NCBI GenBank assembly: GCA_002396645.1
Contig: DGYI01000034.1
Span: forward strand, 5,446-69,364
Origin: Firmicutes bacterium UBA5010
GTDB lineage: Bacteria; Bacillota; Clostridia; Tissierellales; Sedimentibacteraceae
Direction of reading: 5' to 3'
Length of the DNA: 63,919 bases
In this document: in pieces, positions 18,301-25,897 of the stretch
Layout of the letters: each line of letters opens with the position of its first letter
How positions within the stretch are numbered: the first letter of the stretch is position 1
Position numbers and translations under genes: made by a program
The notes under the pieces: generated by a model
Told to the model about the DNA's origin: nothing
Databases searched by the model: none
What the model saw: only the letters and a program-made list of their open reading frames with translations

Positions 18301-20213
18301 ATTTTATATCCTTGCTCTATTTCCAACAAAGAGGTAATTCGAAACTTTATAAAATTAATAAAATACCTGTCATTTTCATCAACATCTTTAATCAATTTAA
18401 CAATATTTGTTAAATCAATATTACTCCCAGTTCCTTTTAAAATATGTTCGATTAAAATAAATGCCGCAAGCTTTATCGGTTCATCTGTACTTTCTGTGTT
18501 TTTCAAAGCAAAATTCAATAACACATCAATATTGTCATTTGAACAAAAGTCTATCGGTATAAACAGACCGGCTTGGAGTAATTCAAATGATATTAATTCT
18601 TCATTTTGATAGTATTTCATTAAAACCTGAACATATTCTTTTTTATCGTTATCTTTACAGTTTTGAAATACAGACTCCAAAAATGTATCTAAAGTTGCAC
18701 TTATCCATTGTTTCTGCTGCAATGTATTTTTATGATCCGGACTGATAATCATATAAAGATATTTATCCCACAGGTACAGACTGTTAATATCCTCACTTTC
18801 TAACAGTACATCCTCCGGAATCTCTTTTCTGTATTCCTCATCAAAGCTTGTAATAATCTTTCCTAATAATTGAGCGCTGATTTTCCTTATATCACTTTGT
18901 CTGTTAATAAAAAGCTCATATAAAAAATTAAGCGTCAGAAGCTTCTGCCCTTGTGTTAAATATGTACTGTATTCTTCAAAAATATTCAAATAATATCTTA
19001 TATTATTCCAATCCGATTCACTTCTTGCAGCCTCTATCATGCTTGAGAGAGATACGTCATGACTTAGCTTATTCATAAGAGATATATTGTGCTTTATTGA
19101 CATGAATTTAAGGTTATCGATTATTTCTTCACCTTCAGCCAATGAAAAATCTTTTTGATTGACATTTACAGGAACACAGCAGCTAAAATCTGTATTTATG
19201 CCTAAGCTGTGCATATAGTTTTCAAAATCCTTAAGCTTATTATAAACCTTTCTATATCTTTTTTCCTTTGCCGCATCAACATTATCCAGCTTATCAAGAA
19301 TTATACTAAAGGAATCATCAAGTGTGAAAATATCCATTTTAGATTTTCCGTTTTCAAATTTGTTTTTAACTCTGAAATCGGCATAAATTAATATAAGTTC
19401 TTCAACAGGTAAATTTTCAAGCTCTAAATCCCAGGTTGAATGATTAGTTGCTATATGCGCTATAACAGGTGTATCAATTTTCTTAAACCACTGGTCGGTA
19501 TAATAGTAGTGCAGATATGCTACCCTATGCTGTTCAGATTTTCTGCATCCGTATTTTCCTATATCATGACCGATTGCCGCACCCGATACTATGCTTATAT
19601 TGACAGGCACAGCTATTTTACTTAACTGCCTTGCTATATGCATAGATACATAATGAACGCCCGCAATATGATCAATTGTATTATGTTCTGTAATTTCTTT
19701 ACTGAGCCTCATTAACTGATATATATAGCTTTCATTAAATTCCTGCATAAACATATTATATTCATTCGGATAATTGCAGCTTTCAAGCTCTTCTTCCGTT
19801 AAAAATTGAAATGTAGAAAATCTATCAAATCCATAGACTAACTCATCGTATTCAAATACTACTTTTAGCAAATTCAAATATAATAAAGCCGCTTTTTCAT
19901 ATTTTTCTTCAAGCTTTATGGTTACAGCATTGGGGAATGATTTATCTAATATGTATTCATATACATAATTCATCCAATCATCAGGTAATTCACTGCAAAC
20001 TTCTTTTAAAATATCTATTGTCATATTATAAACATCTAAGCAACTGTGTCGTTCATTTTTTGTATCTGAAGCTACCTTATATAAAAATTTTTCATTAGAT
20101 AAAATACTCCGCATTTCGTCTTTATTTATTTTTATTTTTTTTAAAACCTCTTTTTTCAATAAATTAGATAAAATATAACTGTGTAATTTATTTCTTGCTC
20201 TGATAATTTCCAT
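15372..20213 (-). CDS. HD / HEAT-like / NadD / GNAT-like / PRTase-like fusion protein (1613 aa)
   Basis: Five regions can be seen. (1) HD phosphohydrolase, about 165-320, with GHDIGK at 215-220 and a later YADFR. (2) An all-helical, HEAT-like stretch, about 375-900. (3) A nicotinate-nucleotide adenylyltransferase domain, about 910-1105, with GTFDPFSLSHKG (918-929), VVGSD and the late ISSTQIR (1074-1080). (4) A GNAT-like region, about 1110-1280 (IIGFSLFHSL, AVIDGLYIDED). (5) A phosphoribosyltransferase-like region, about 1285-1610, with VILVDDILNKGYR at 1425-1437. NadD makes (deamido-)NAD from the mononucleotide and ATP; HD proteins of the YqeK type accompany NadD in Firmicutes and are fused to it in mollicutes. 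The start has GAGGTG upstream. The physiological role is unknown, with NAD or another nucleotide cofactor as the likely substrate. Confidence 0.82.
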   Translation of the reverse strand: MEIIRARNKLHSYILSNLLKKEVLKKIKINKDEMRSILSNEKFLYKVASDTKNERHSCLDVYNMTIDILKEVCSELPDDWMNYVYEYILDKSFPNAVTIKLEEKYEKAALLYLNLLKVVFEYDELVYGFDRFSTFQFLTEEELESCNYPNEYNMFMQEFNESYIYQLMRLSKEITEHNTIDHIAGVHYVSMHIARQLSKIAVPVNISIVSGAAIGHDIGKYGCRKSEQHRVAYLHYYYTDQWFKKIDTPVIAHIATNHSTWDLELENLPVEELILIYADFRVKNKFENGKSKMDIFTLDDSFSIILDKLDNVDAAKEKRYRKVYNKLKDFENYMHSLGINTDFSCCVPVNVNQKDFSLAEGEEIIDNLKFMSIKHNISLMNKLSHDVSLSSMIEAARSESDWNNIRYYLNIFEEYSTYLTQGQKLLTLNFLYELFINRQSDIRKISAQLLGKIITSFDEEYRKEIPEDVLLESEDINSLYLWDKYLYMIISPDHKNTLQQKQWISATLDTFLESVFQNCKDNDKKEYVQVLMKYYQNEELISFELLQAGLFIPIDFCSNDNIDVLLNFALKNTESTDEPIKLAAFILIEHILKGTGSNIDLTNIVKLIKDVDENDRYFINFIKFRITSLLEIEQGYKIIYDTLTKMEKSKIQSIFLDNLKTATHWIIKSVSIDFISYNSPNLDMVSLLQAATHFGNLVKVSASATVRYKAGAALLKIAKLLPKEHINEISIELLKGLEIDSFEFSKYIPEYLGQFVLLLDPAELNELIDEVQKIFNVSMRSTSCLCLDTIGVIINHYTKYKYLFNEKESVYNKRLVKMLGVIFSGLASYDEQIKQEAFLVIGKNLFGSKYLKTEQKSKIFNIISKKLLTLIPSKESSDVFFYHNAASLNHIYRFISDYILENGSFKFEPITKVAFFPGTFDPFSLSHKGIAQEIRDLGYEVYLAVDEFSWSKRTQPRLIRRQITSMSIADEFGIYLFPDDIPVNISNSNDLYNLKNIFFGKDVFIVVGSDVIDNASAYKKEPDLNSIHNFNHIVFNRLSREQEDSDNDDKSGTNVERINAEVVMLSLPVYLEDISSTQIRDNIDDNRDISYLIDLSAQNFIYEKSLYLREPQYKSIIKTKSLGLYVDETLDEEIKILISKNIDPDKMNVDELFLKPIKALKIINEDDNKIIGFSLFHSLSTSLLYDEFGSTKLANYVREHTAGNIAVIDGLYIDEDCKINDIIQIILTETFAHCLENDFTYVLFHNILNVKYEKRIYDTLELQGFADLHNDNNKGYVYGVDMKFPIALVLDVESFIKEPLSSNEKVMEVVRESRKNLQKALTQLYPDSLILTFDNEIIQHKMVKKICEINSVPNKILKKRVLGEYMCVPFGTTLNGRVVPNTVTKSIHTDKVFNADISASTISEYPFYSPLLNQVKTIKSFNRPVILVDDILNKGYRMKVIDPMFKSNDIRVEKTIVGILSSRGKDLMTMQKREIDSAYFIPNLRLWFNENLMYPFIGGDTVGYGEEPTLNLIPSVNLILPYVEPKFIRGANYNSIFELSMTCLENAKNIMQTLEIEYQRIYERKLTLKRLSEVMISPRVPDRGKDISYDLNIEPSRYIENDINLLMRLRKSK

Positions 20214-20251
20214 AACACTCACCTCTAAGCTATGATAACCCAATATTTATC

Positions 20252-20380
20252 ATTATATCATAGTCTCGACTACGTCGAGTCATTTGATAATATTAAACCT
20301 CAATCAATATTGAAGATACAGATATTATACCATAATTTCGGTAAACCGAAACATTTAAAATACCTTTCGGATATTATATA
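20252..20380. repeat. Composite palindromic repeat upstream of the giant gene
   Basis: Starts with ATTATATCATAG, then hairpin CTCGAC-tac-GTCGAG (20265-20279), a second stem CCTCAAT/ATTGAAG (20298-20315), then ATTATACCATAA (20324-20335) beginning a further unit with hairpin TTTCGGT-aa-ACCGAAA (20336-20351), and ending near ATATTATATATTA. The arrangement of border, hairpin, CCTCAAT stem, CAGATATTATA and border matches the dapF insertion at 60269-60348. Read on the minus strand, the right border gives TATGATATAAT, an extended -10 element, about 40 bp before the start of the 1613-residue protein. Confidence 0.75.
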
Positions 20381-20642
20381 TTAAATTAAATGATATTGAC
20401 AAATAATATTTCACCCTTGGTTTTTCTCTTATTTTAATCACTTTACTATTTATAATAACATATATTTATATTTTATTGAAAAAAACCTTCAGTTTTTAAT
20501 TCTTAATTTTATAATCAGTCGGGTCATATATTTTTTTAGTTCATTTAATTCAGGCAACATTACTTTGCACTTATTGCTCTTAATAAGGCATAAAATCTGA
20601 TTTTTGAGAATAAAAATGATATGCTGTAAGACTATAAAAAAA

Positions 20643-20678
20643 GGCTAAAATCAAGCATTTTCAGCCCTGATTTTAGCC
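20643..20678 (-). terminator. Terminator of ogt
   Basis: A perfect 11-bp stem GGCTAAAATCA / TGATTTTAGCC with a 14-nt loop; on the minus strand it is followed by TTTTTTTATAG. It lies about 70 bp after the ogt stop. Its sequence, including part of the loop, resembles the hairpin at 24489-24530. Confidence 0.9.
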
Positions 20679-20745
20679 CTCTTTCCCTTAAATACACACT
20701 AAACTGTGCGAGTTTCGATTATAATCATTCTTTAAGCTTCTTAAT

Positions 20746-21291
20746 TTATATAGCCGTACCTTTTTTAGGTGTAAACAACTTAGACATATCTGCTCCCTCT
20801 AATTCCAGCAGCTTCATTTTTGTCTTAACTCCTCCGGCATAGCCTGTCAAGCTGCCATTTGAACCTATAACCCTGTGGCAGGGTATAATAATAGATATAG
20901 GATTATGTCCGACTGCTCCGCCTACGGCTTGACTTGACATGCTTTCTCTGCCCATCTTTGCCGCCATTTTTTTCGCAATGCTTCCATAGGTAATAACTTC
21001 GCCGTATGGAATTTCACACAAAATATTCCATATCTCCTGACGAAACTCGCCGCCGATAGGAGCTAACGGCAATTCGGAAATATAGGGTTTTTCACCCGCA
21101 AAGTATCTATCCAGCCAACTTTTTACAGAGTCGAATATCGGCATAGAGTTGTTCTCTATCATAGCTTCGGGTATGCTATGCCCATGATACTTTTGCCCTT
21201 CCAGCCATAAGCCGACAAGTATCTTGCCATCACCATCACATGCAAGTGTAATTATACCTACCGGTGACGTGTATGTTGTTGAATAATACAT
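20746..21291 (-). CDS. ogt: Methylated-DNA-[protein]-cysteine S-methyltransferase
   Basis: 181 residues. The C-terminal domain has the invariant active-site segment IIPCHRVIG with the acceptor Cys at 138, GEVITYGSIA and the recognition helix region QAVGGAVGHNP; the N-terminal Ogt-type ribonuclease-like domain is complete. It transfers the methyl group from O6-methylguanine to itself, a suicidal reaction. It lies 119 bp downstream of the Ada-AlkA gene on the same strand, with a strong terminator after it. The pair probably forms an adaptive-response unit. Confidence 0.95.
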   Translation of the reverse strand: MYYSTTYTSPVGIITLACDGDGKILVGLWLEGQKYHGHSIPEAMIENNSMPIFDSVKSWLDRYFAGEKPYISELPLAPIGGEFRQEIWNILCEIPYGEVITYGSIAKKMAAKMGRESMSSQAVGGAVGHNPISIIIPCHRVIGSNGSLTGYAGGVKTKMKLLELEGADMSKLFTPKKGTAI

Positions 21292-21410
21292 TTCGTGTAC
21301 CTCCTTATTTTAATCGTTTTATTTAGACATAGCTAAAAATCATCATTTGTTGGTACTATCTGCCGTGCTTCCAGTGCCTGCTACAAGGTATTATGCTCGT
21401 CACGCTCTTG

Positions 21411-22871
21411 TTATAGTGTGTTCCATAGATTAACAGTAGCATAGCTGCGCCACGGTCGCCATGCTTCTGCCATCTTCAATAACTCTTTTGAGGTATATGA
21501 CGGCAGCGCTTTTTTTACCCCTGCATCTGTTTCAAGAAAGGCGTCAGTCCATTCCATAGTACGCATAGCAATATACTGCGCTGTCCAGCTTCCGATACCG
21601 TTAATTTTCATTAATTTTTTTATTTCTTCTTCCGGCTGGGCGCAAAGGTCAAAATCAACTTCTCCTTGTGTAAATGACCTCGCCAGTTCAAAAATAGTAT
21701 TTGACCGTGCGGAAGTAACGCCCAATACACCGAAATTATTTGTAACATCCTCACCCATAGCTAATATATCTTCCGGTGACGGGAAAATATGGGTCAAGCC
21801 CTCAATTCCGGTTTGAACAGGTGTGCCGTAAGTTTCAACAATCCTTGCTGCTAAAGTGCTTGCAGCTTTTACAGTGATTTGCTGTCCAAGTACTGCCCGT
21901 GCTGCCATTTCAAAAGCATCAAAACAGCCCGGTACACGGATTCCCAAAGTGCAAAGGCTGGGGTGAATGTCGTTCATCACCTGAAGTATTTCATACATCA
22001 CGTCGGGGTTACAATACAAATCAAACAGGTGTCGTATCCGTGCCAACACCTGCGGAAGCATAGACAATAAAGTTTCGCTTACTGTGACGCTTAATGCATT
22101 CTTCTTAGGTTTATGGCCTATCCGTACCCAGCCGTATACATGCTTTCCTTCTGCATCTTTCAAATTAACGGTACGCATGTATTCGCCATTTTCTACAACC
22201 TCAATCCCTGCTATTGCTCGTCCTGCAAGAAAATTCAGCATTTCTTCCCAACGGTAAGGCGGGCGATAACCCAAAGCCAAGGTAATGTCGCTATTATGCT
22301 TTTTTTCTTCCGATATTCTTTTTCGCAATGCCGTAGGTGCGAGATGGTAATGTTTTTTGAATGAGTCATTGAAACGTCGTAAGCTGCCAAATCCGGCTGA
22401 CATGGCAACTTCTAATATTGACAAATTCGTATCTGTAAGCAGATTTTTAGCAAGGAGTAATCGGCATGTCTGTAAATACTGAACCGGTGACACATTGTAT
22501 TCTGCCGTGAATACACGCCGCAGATGTCTGTCAGTGCACCCAAGCCTCCCGGCTATTTCCTCCAAGTTCTGCCCACTCCCGCAATTTTCCTCTAGCATTC
22601 GCGCTGCCCGGCGAACTAAATTAGCCCTGGCATCAGCTATGGAAGTACCGGGGGCGAGTTCCGGCCTGCACAAAAGACAAGGACGATATCCGGCCTGTTC
22701 AGCTTCAGCCGCCGTTGAGTAAAATGTGCAGTTTTCAGCTTTAGGTTTTCTAGCCCTGCATATTGGACGACAGTATATTCCTGTGGACGATATCCCTACA
22801 AAAAAACGTCCATCAAAACGAGCGTCCTTAGCCATAAAAGCTGCGTATAAACCGCTATGATTATCTATCAC
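21411..22871 (-). CDS. Ada-type sensor / AraC regulator fused to AlkA glycosylase
   Basis: About 486 residues in three parts. The Ada metal-binding domain has the methyl-acceptor and zinc cysteines (GIYCRPICRAR and YRPCLLCRPE). An AraC helix-turn-helix follows (LEEIAGRLGCTDRHLRRVF). The rest is a 3-methyladenine glycosylase with AlkA N-terminal and HhH-GPD regions (INGIGSWTAQYIAMR with a later FLETDAGVKKAL). In related proteins, methylphosphotriester transfer to Ada turns on transcription, and the glycosylase removes alkylated purines. I choose the GTG at 22871, 8 nt after GGAGG; the GTG at 22880 lies within that site. It has more G and C than its neighbours to the left, which may reflect transfer. 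Confidence 0.92.
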   Translation of the reverse strand: MIDNHSGLYAAFMAKDARFDGRFFVGISSTGIYCRPICRARKPKAENCTFYSTAAEAEQAGYRPCLLCRPELAPGTSIADARANLVRRAARMLEENCGSGQNLEEIAGRLGCTDRHLRRVFTAEYNVSPVQYLQTCRLLLAKNLLTDTNLSILEVAMSAGFGSLRRFNDSFKKHYHLAPTALRKRISEEKKHNSDITLALGYRPPYRWEEMLNFLAGRAIAGIEVVENGEYMRTVNLKDAEGKHVYGWVRIGHKPKKNALSVTVSETLLSMLPQVLARIRHLFDLYCNPDVMYEILQVMNDIHPSLCTLGIRVPGCFDAFEMAARAVLGQQITVKAASTLAARIVETYGTPVQTGIEGLTHIFPSPEDILAMGEDVTNNFGVLGVTSARSNTIFELARSFTQGEVDFDLCAQPEEEIKKLMKINGIGSWTAQYIAMRTMEWTDAFLETDAGVKKALPSYTSKELLKMAEAWRPWRSYATVNLWNTL

Positions 22872-23015
22872 TTTGTTCACCTCCTTGGTAAAGTCAATTT
22901 AATTATATCACATTTCGTATATATTGCTCGCTATTTTCGGACATGCTTTTTCCAGATAAGTATCAGACATATGATGTGCAATTTTGTGGAAAGTCGAAAC
23001 ATGAAGTTATAACGG

Positions 23016-23021
23016 TATAAT
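23016..23021 (+). promoter_or_regulatory. Candidate -10 of the catalase promoter
   Basis: TATAAT about 70 bp before the catalase start. No good -35 is visible (TCGAAA at 16-bp spacing is poor), so an activator may be needed. No obvious PerR box was recognised. Confidence 0.4.
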
Positions 23022-23089
23022 TTATGAAAACCAATAATATACTTTATTATATTATCTTCGTGTTTTTAACACGCTTGGAGGGATTATAA

Positions 23090-24442
23090 ATGTATAACAA
23101 TAACGAACAAAAAAGATGCTCGGATGTATCTCATTCCCAGACGGTGGGTGTTCGGGGTCCTGTCCTTGTGCAGGATACCGTCCTGCATGAAACCCTGGAA
23201 ACCTTTGTATTCTCCACCACACGTCCAAGACGTATACATACAAAAGGATATGGTGCTTTCGGATATTTTTACACCACTCATTCAATGAAGCAATATACAA
23301 AAGCCGGATTTTTGCAAACAACAAATCAACAGATACCTGTAGCAGTTCGTTTCTCTCTCGCTTCAGGCAATCAGGGAACACCCGACACCTCCAGAAATGT
23401 GAGGGGATTCAGCACCAGGTTTTATACTGATGAAGGAATTTTTGATTTGCTCTGCAATCATCTCCCTGTCTTTTTTGTGCGGGATGCTATTCGTGTACCG
23501 GATATAATCAGCCATCTTTCACCCTCACCGGTGAATAATCTTCCTGATCCGGAAAGGCTTTGGAGTCTGTTTGCAAAATATCCTGAGGCAACGAATATGC
23601 TTATGTGGCTTTTCTCAGATATGGGAACGGTAAAGAGCCTTCGCCATATCAAAGGATATAGTGTGAGTACCTATGTCTGGCAAAATGCACAGGGCATCCG
23701 CCACTATGTGAAATATCACTGGCGCCCTATGGCAGGAGTTGAATACATTACCCAGCAGGAGGCGCAATGGCTGGCATGCCAAGACCCTGATATTGCCGGA
23801 CGTGATCTGTATGACAATATAGAAAAAGGAAATGCCGTCGAATATGAGTTGTGTGTGCAGCTGATGAATCCTGAAGATGCAAAGCTACTTCCTTTTGACC
23901 CTTTAGATGATACCAAGGTATGGGATGAAAACCAATATCCACTTTTACCTGTCGGTCGGATGGTTCTAAATCACAATCCGGAAAATTATGCTGAACAGGT
24001 AGAAAAATTGGCCTTCAATCCGGCTAATTTACTTCCCGGTCTTGAATTTTCAGATGATAAGGTACTTCAAGGACGTACCTTTATTTATCCGGATGCGCAG
24101 CGTCACAGACTTGGCCCTGATTTTCGTAATATCCCCGTTAACAAACAGCCAAACTGGTCTCCTTCATGTATGGTATCCAGCGGAAACGGCAGATATGTCT
24201 CCGGTGAAATTATGCGTTCTGAAATCCCGAATCCTGATAATTTTGCACAAGCGACTCAGAAATATGAATCTTTTTCTGCAGCAGAGAAAAAGAATCTTGT
24301 GAATAATATTTCGTCAGGGCTTATAGACGCACAGCCTAATACGCAGTACATCGTATTGTGTCATTTAGAGCAAGTTTCCCCTGCTCTTGCAGAAATGGCC
24401 AGAAATCAAATGCTTTTATATGCAGATACAAAGGAAAAATAA
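23090..24442 (+). CDS. Haem catalase
   Basis: 450 residues, typical of small-subunit monofunctional catalases but shortened at the C-terminus. The distal His is H50 in RRIHTKGYGAFG, the distal Asn is N123 in CNHLPVFFVRDA, and the proximal haem-ligand Tyr is Y333 in RTFIYPDAQRHRLG. All catalytic residues are present, so it should convert 2 H2O2 to water and oxygen in the cytoplasm. Odd for a strict anaerobe and, together with somewhat higher GC, consistent with gene transfer. GGAGG lies 8 nt before the ATG, and a bidirectional terminator follows. Confidence 0.96.
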   Translation: MYNNNEQKRCSDVSHSQTVGVRGPVLVQDTVLHETLETFVFSTTRPRRIHTKGYGAFGYFYTTHSMKQYTKAGFLQTTNQQIPVAVRFSLASGNQGTPDTSRNVRGFSTRFYTDEGIFDLLCNHLPVFFVRDAIRVPDIISHLSPSPVNNLPDPERLWSLFAKYPEATNMLMWLFSDMGTVKSLRHIKGYSVSTYVWQNAQGIRHYVKYHWRPMAGVEYITQQEAQWLACQDPDIAGRDLYDNIEKGNAVEYELCVQLMNPEDAKLLPFDPLDDTKVWDENQYPLLPVGRMVLNHNPENYAEQVEKLAFNPANLLPGLEFSDDKVLQGRTFIYPDAQRHRLGPDFRNIPVNKQPNWSPSCMVSSGNGRYVSGEIMRSEIPNPDNFAQATQKYESFSAAEKKNLVNNISSGLIDAQPNTQYIVLCHLEQVSPALAEMARNQMLLYADTKEK

Positions 24443-24488
24443 GCTTTATTGCTTTTATTCTTATGCATAAATATTTTTGCTAAAAAAA

Positions 24489-24530
24489 GGGACTGAAATC
24501 GAGCATTTTTTCGCTCTGATTTTAGCCCCT
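24489..24530. terminator. Bidirectional terminator between catalase and nitroreductase
   Basis: The stem is GGGACTGAAATC with GATTTTAGCCCC plus GAGC with GCTC, with one mismatch and one G-T pair. T-rich runs follow on both strands (CCCCTTTTC on plus, CCCTTTTTTTA on minus). It lies between convergent genes. Confidence 0.88.
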
Positions 24531-24550
24531 TTTCTGACATCTGTTATTGT

Positions 24551-25258
24551 TTATTTCAAATGAAAGATACCTCCATTTCCAAGTTCAAACCTTCCTCCTG
24601 CTGCTATCTCGAAATGTTTCTTTGCAATACCCAAATCAATCAGATCCATTGAATAGTCGTCTGCAATTTGAGCGCTTAAGATGTTGTTCTCATGCTTAAA
24701 TATTACTTTTTGTGTGTTTTTAGCACTTGGAGCCAATAGTACAGCTTTCATTCCGTTTTGCATCCATTGAGGCAAAGGTCGATCGCTTATGATTCGTTCT
24801 TCAATGCTTTTTACTTTTCTATGTGTAGCTGAGCGCACTATTTTTTCTTTTAAAGAAGGATCTGCCACTTTGCCTGCTACTACAACACAAACCAATTCCT
24901 CGCCGCTATCAATAGTTAATTCATCCTTATCAAAAGTCCCTCCGACCCAGCAGGTCCCAAGACCTAAATCAGTTATAGCAAGAACTAATTCTTCTCCGTA
25001 ATATCCGATCTTTTCCTTCAAATCTTTATCGTCTTTCCTGCCTTTCATCAATATAAGAGAACGTACGTTGGTAAATAACCCATAACTTTTTCTTAACTTC
25101 CCAAAGGCACCGCTTCCATCCTCAACGAACTCCATTGTTAAATCAGATGCTTCATTTAATTGATTAATAAGGGAAATAATATTTTCTTTTTCCAAACCTG
25201 TAATCGGTTCTTTTTCAAACTTTCTCCGTGAAACCCTATTTTCTATTGCACTGCGCAT
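24551..25258 (-). CDS. Nitroreductase family protein
   Basis: 235 residues of the putative-TM-nitroreductase group. Recognisable parts are RSAIENRVSRRKF at the N-terminus (FMN phosphate binding), GYYGEELVLAITDLGLGTCWVGG in the middle, and LLAPSAKNTQ near the FMN site. Probably an FMN-dependent NAD(P)H oxidoreductase. The start at MRSAIE has GGAGGT at 6-nt spacing. It is preceded by an ArsR-type regulator gene 33 bp upstream in the same direction; the two form a likely operon. Confidence 0.85.
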   Translation of the reverse strand: MRSAIENRVSRRKFEKEPITGLEKENIISLINQLNEASDLTMEFVEDGSGAFGKLRKSYGLFTNVRSLILMKGRKDDKDLKEKIGYYGEELVLAITDLGLGTCWVGGTFDKDELTIDSGEELVCVVVAGKVADPSLKEKIVRSATHRKVKSIEERIISDRPLPQWMQNGMKAVLLAPSAKNTQKVIFKHENNILSAQIADDYSMDLIDLGIAKKHFEIAAGGRFELGNGGIFHLK

Positions 25259-25291
25259 AAAATTACCTCCAATAATAAACATGTTTTAATT

Positions 25292-25630
25292 TTACTGATA
25301 AAACTCTTTCATCAGCTGTTCAATATCCACAACTAATTTTTTCAGTATACTTAATTTTGCAGAAACATTGATATAATAAAAGTTTTTAGTTCCTTCCTCT
25401 CTCATCTTTACAATTCCTATATCCTTCAATATTTTCAATTGATGTGATACAGCAGGGCGGGAGAGGTGTGTTTTTTCTGTGATTTCACCAACACGCATTC
25501 CGCTTTTGCAATCGGATTCCATTAAAACAAGAAGTATTATCTGGCGTGTTTCATCACCGATTGCTGTTAAAATTGATTGTGCATTTTTAAAATCTTCTTT
25601 TATCATTTCTATTTGTTCTTTTTTATTCAT
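25292..25630 (-). CDS. ArsR-type winged-helix regulator
   Basis: About 112 residues. The fold shows IGDETRQIILLVL, a helix-turn-helix EITEKTHLSRPAVSHQLKIL and a wing VKMREEGTKNFYYIN, the ArsR/SmtB layout. No metal-binding CxC motif is seen in the usual alpha-3 position, so it may sense something other than metals. It precedes the nitroreductase gene and probably represses the pair. GGAGG is 13 nt before the ATG at 25630; this is long, so the start is uncertain. Confidence 0.85.
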   Translation of the reverse strand: MNKKEQIEMIKEDFKNAQSILTAIGDETRQIILLVLMESDCKSGMRVGEITEKTHLSRPAVSHQLKILKDIGIVKMREEGTKNFYYINVSAKLSILKKLVVDIEQLMKEFYQ

Positions 25631-25651
25631 AATTATGTCTATGCCTCCTTT

Positions 25652-25678
25652 GCACAAAGAACCATGAAAAATTTGTGC
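25652..25678. promoter_or_regulatory. Candidate ArsR operator
   Basis: A perfect 7-bp inverted repeat GCACAAA (25652-25658) and TTTGTGC (25672-25678) with a 13-bp spacer, just upstream of the ArsR start. Binding is inferred from position. Confidence 0.45.
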
Positions 25679-25842
25679 TTATTGTTTTATTTGTATCATT
25701 TATTTCAACCTTGACACCTTATCTTTTGTTCTTTGGTTCGCACTAATAAACCGCTGAATGTATAATACTCTTAAAAAAGAAAAAATGCAACATTGAGAAA
25801 GCAAAACGAGACGAACTTTTTTCTTTTGCTTAAATATAGAAA

Positions 25843-25887
25843 AACAGCCTACAAATCTTGATACTTCGTCAAGCCATGTAAGCTGTT
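25843..25887 (-). terminator. Terminator of the unknown gene at 25898
   Basis: An 11-bp outer stem (AACAGCCTACA with TGTAAGCTGTT, one G-T pair on the transcript) with an inner CTTGA/TCAAG stem; T-rich on the minus-strand side. Confidence 0.8.
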
Positions 25888-25897
25888 AATATCCTGT

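Larger units (their letters stand above)
20214..20745. other. Intergenic, 532 bp
   Basis: Contains the composite palindromic repeat (20252-20380) next to the giant gene and the Ogt terminator (20643-20678). Between them, 20381-20640 is AT-rich and shows no open frame or clear signal. Confidence 0.6.
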
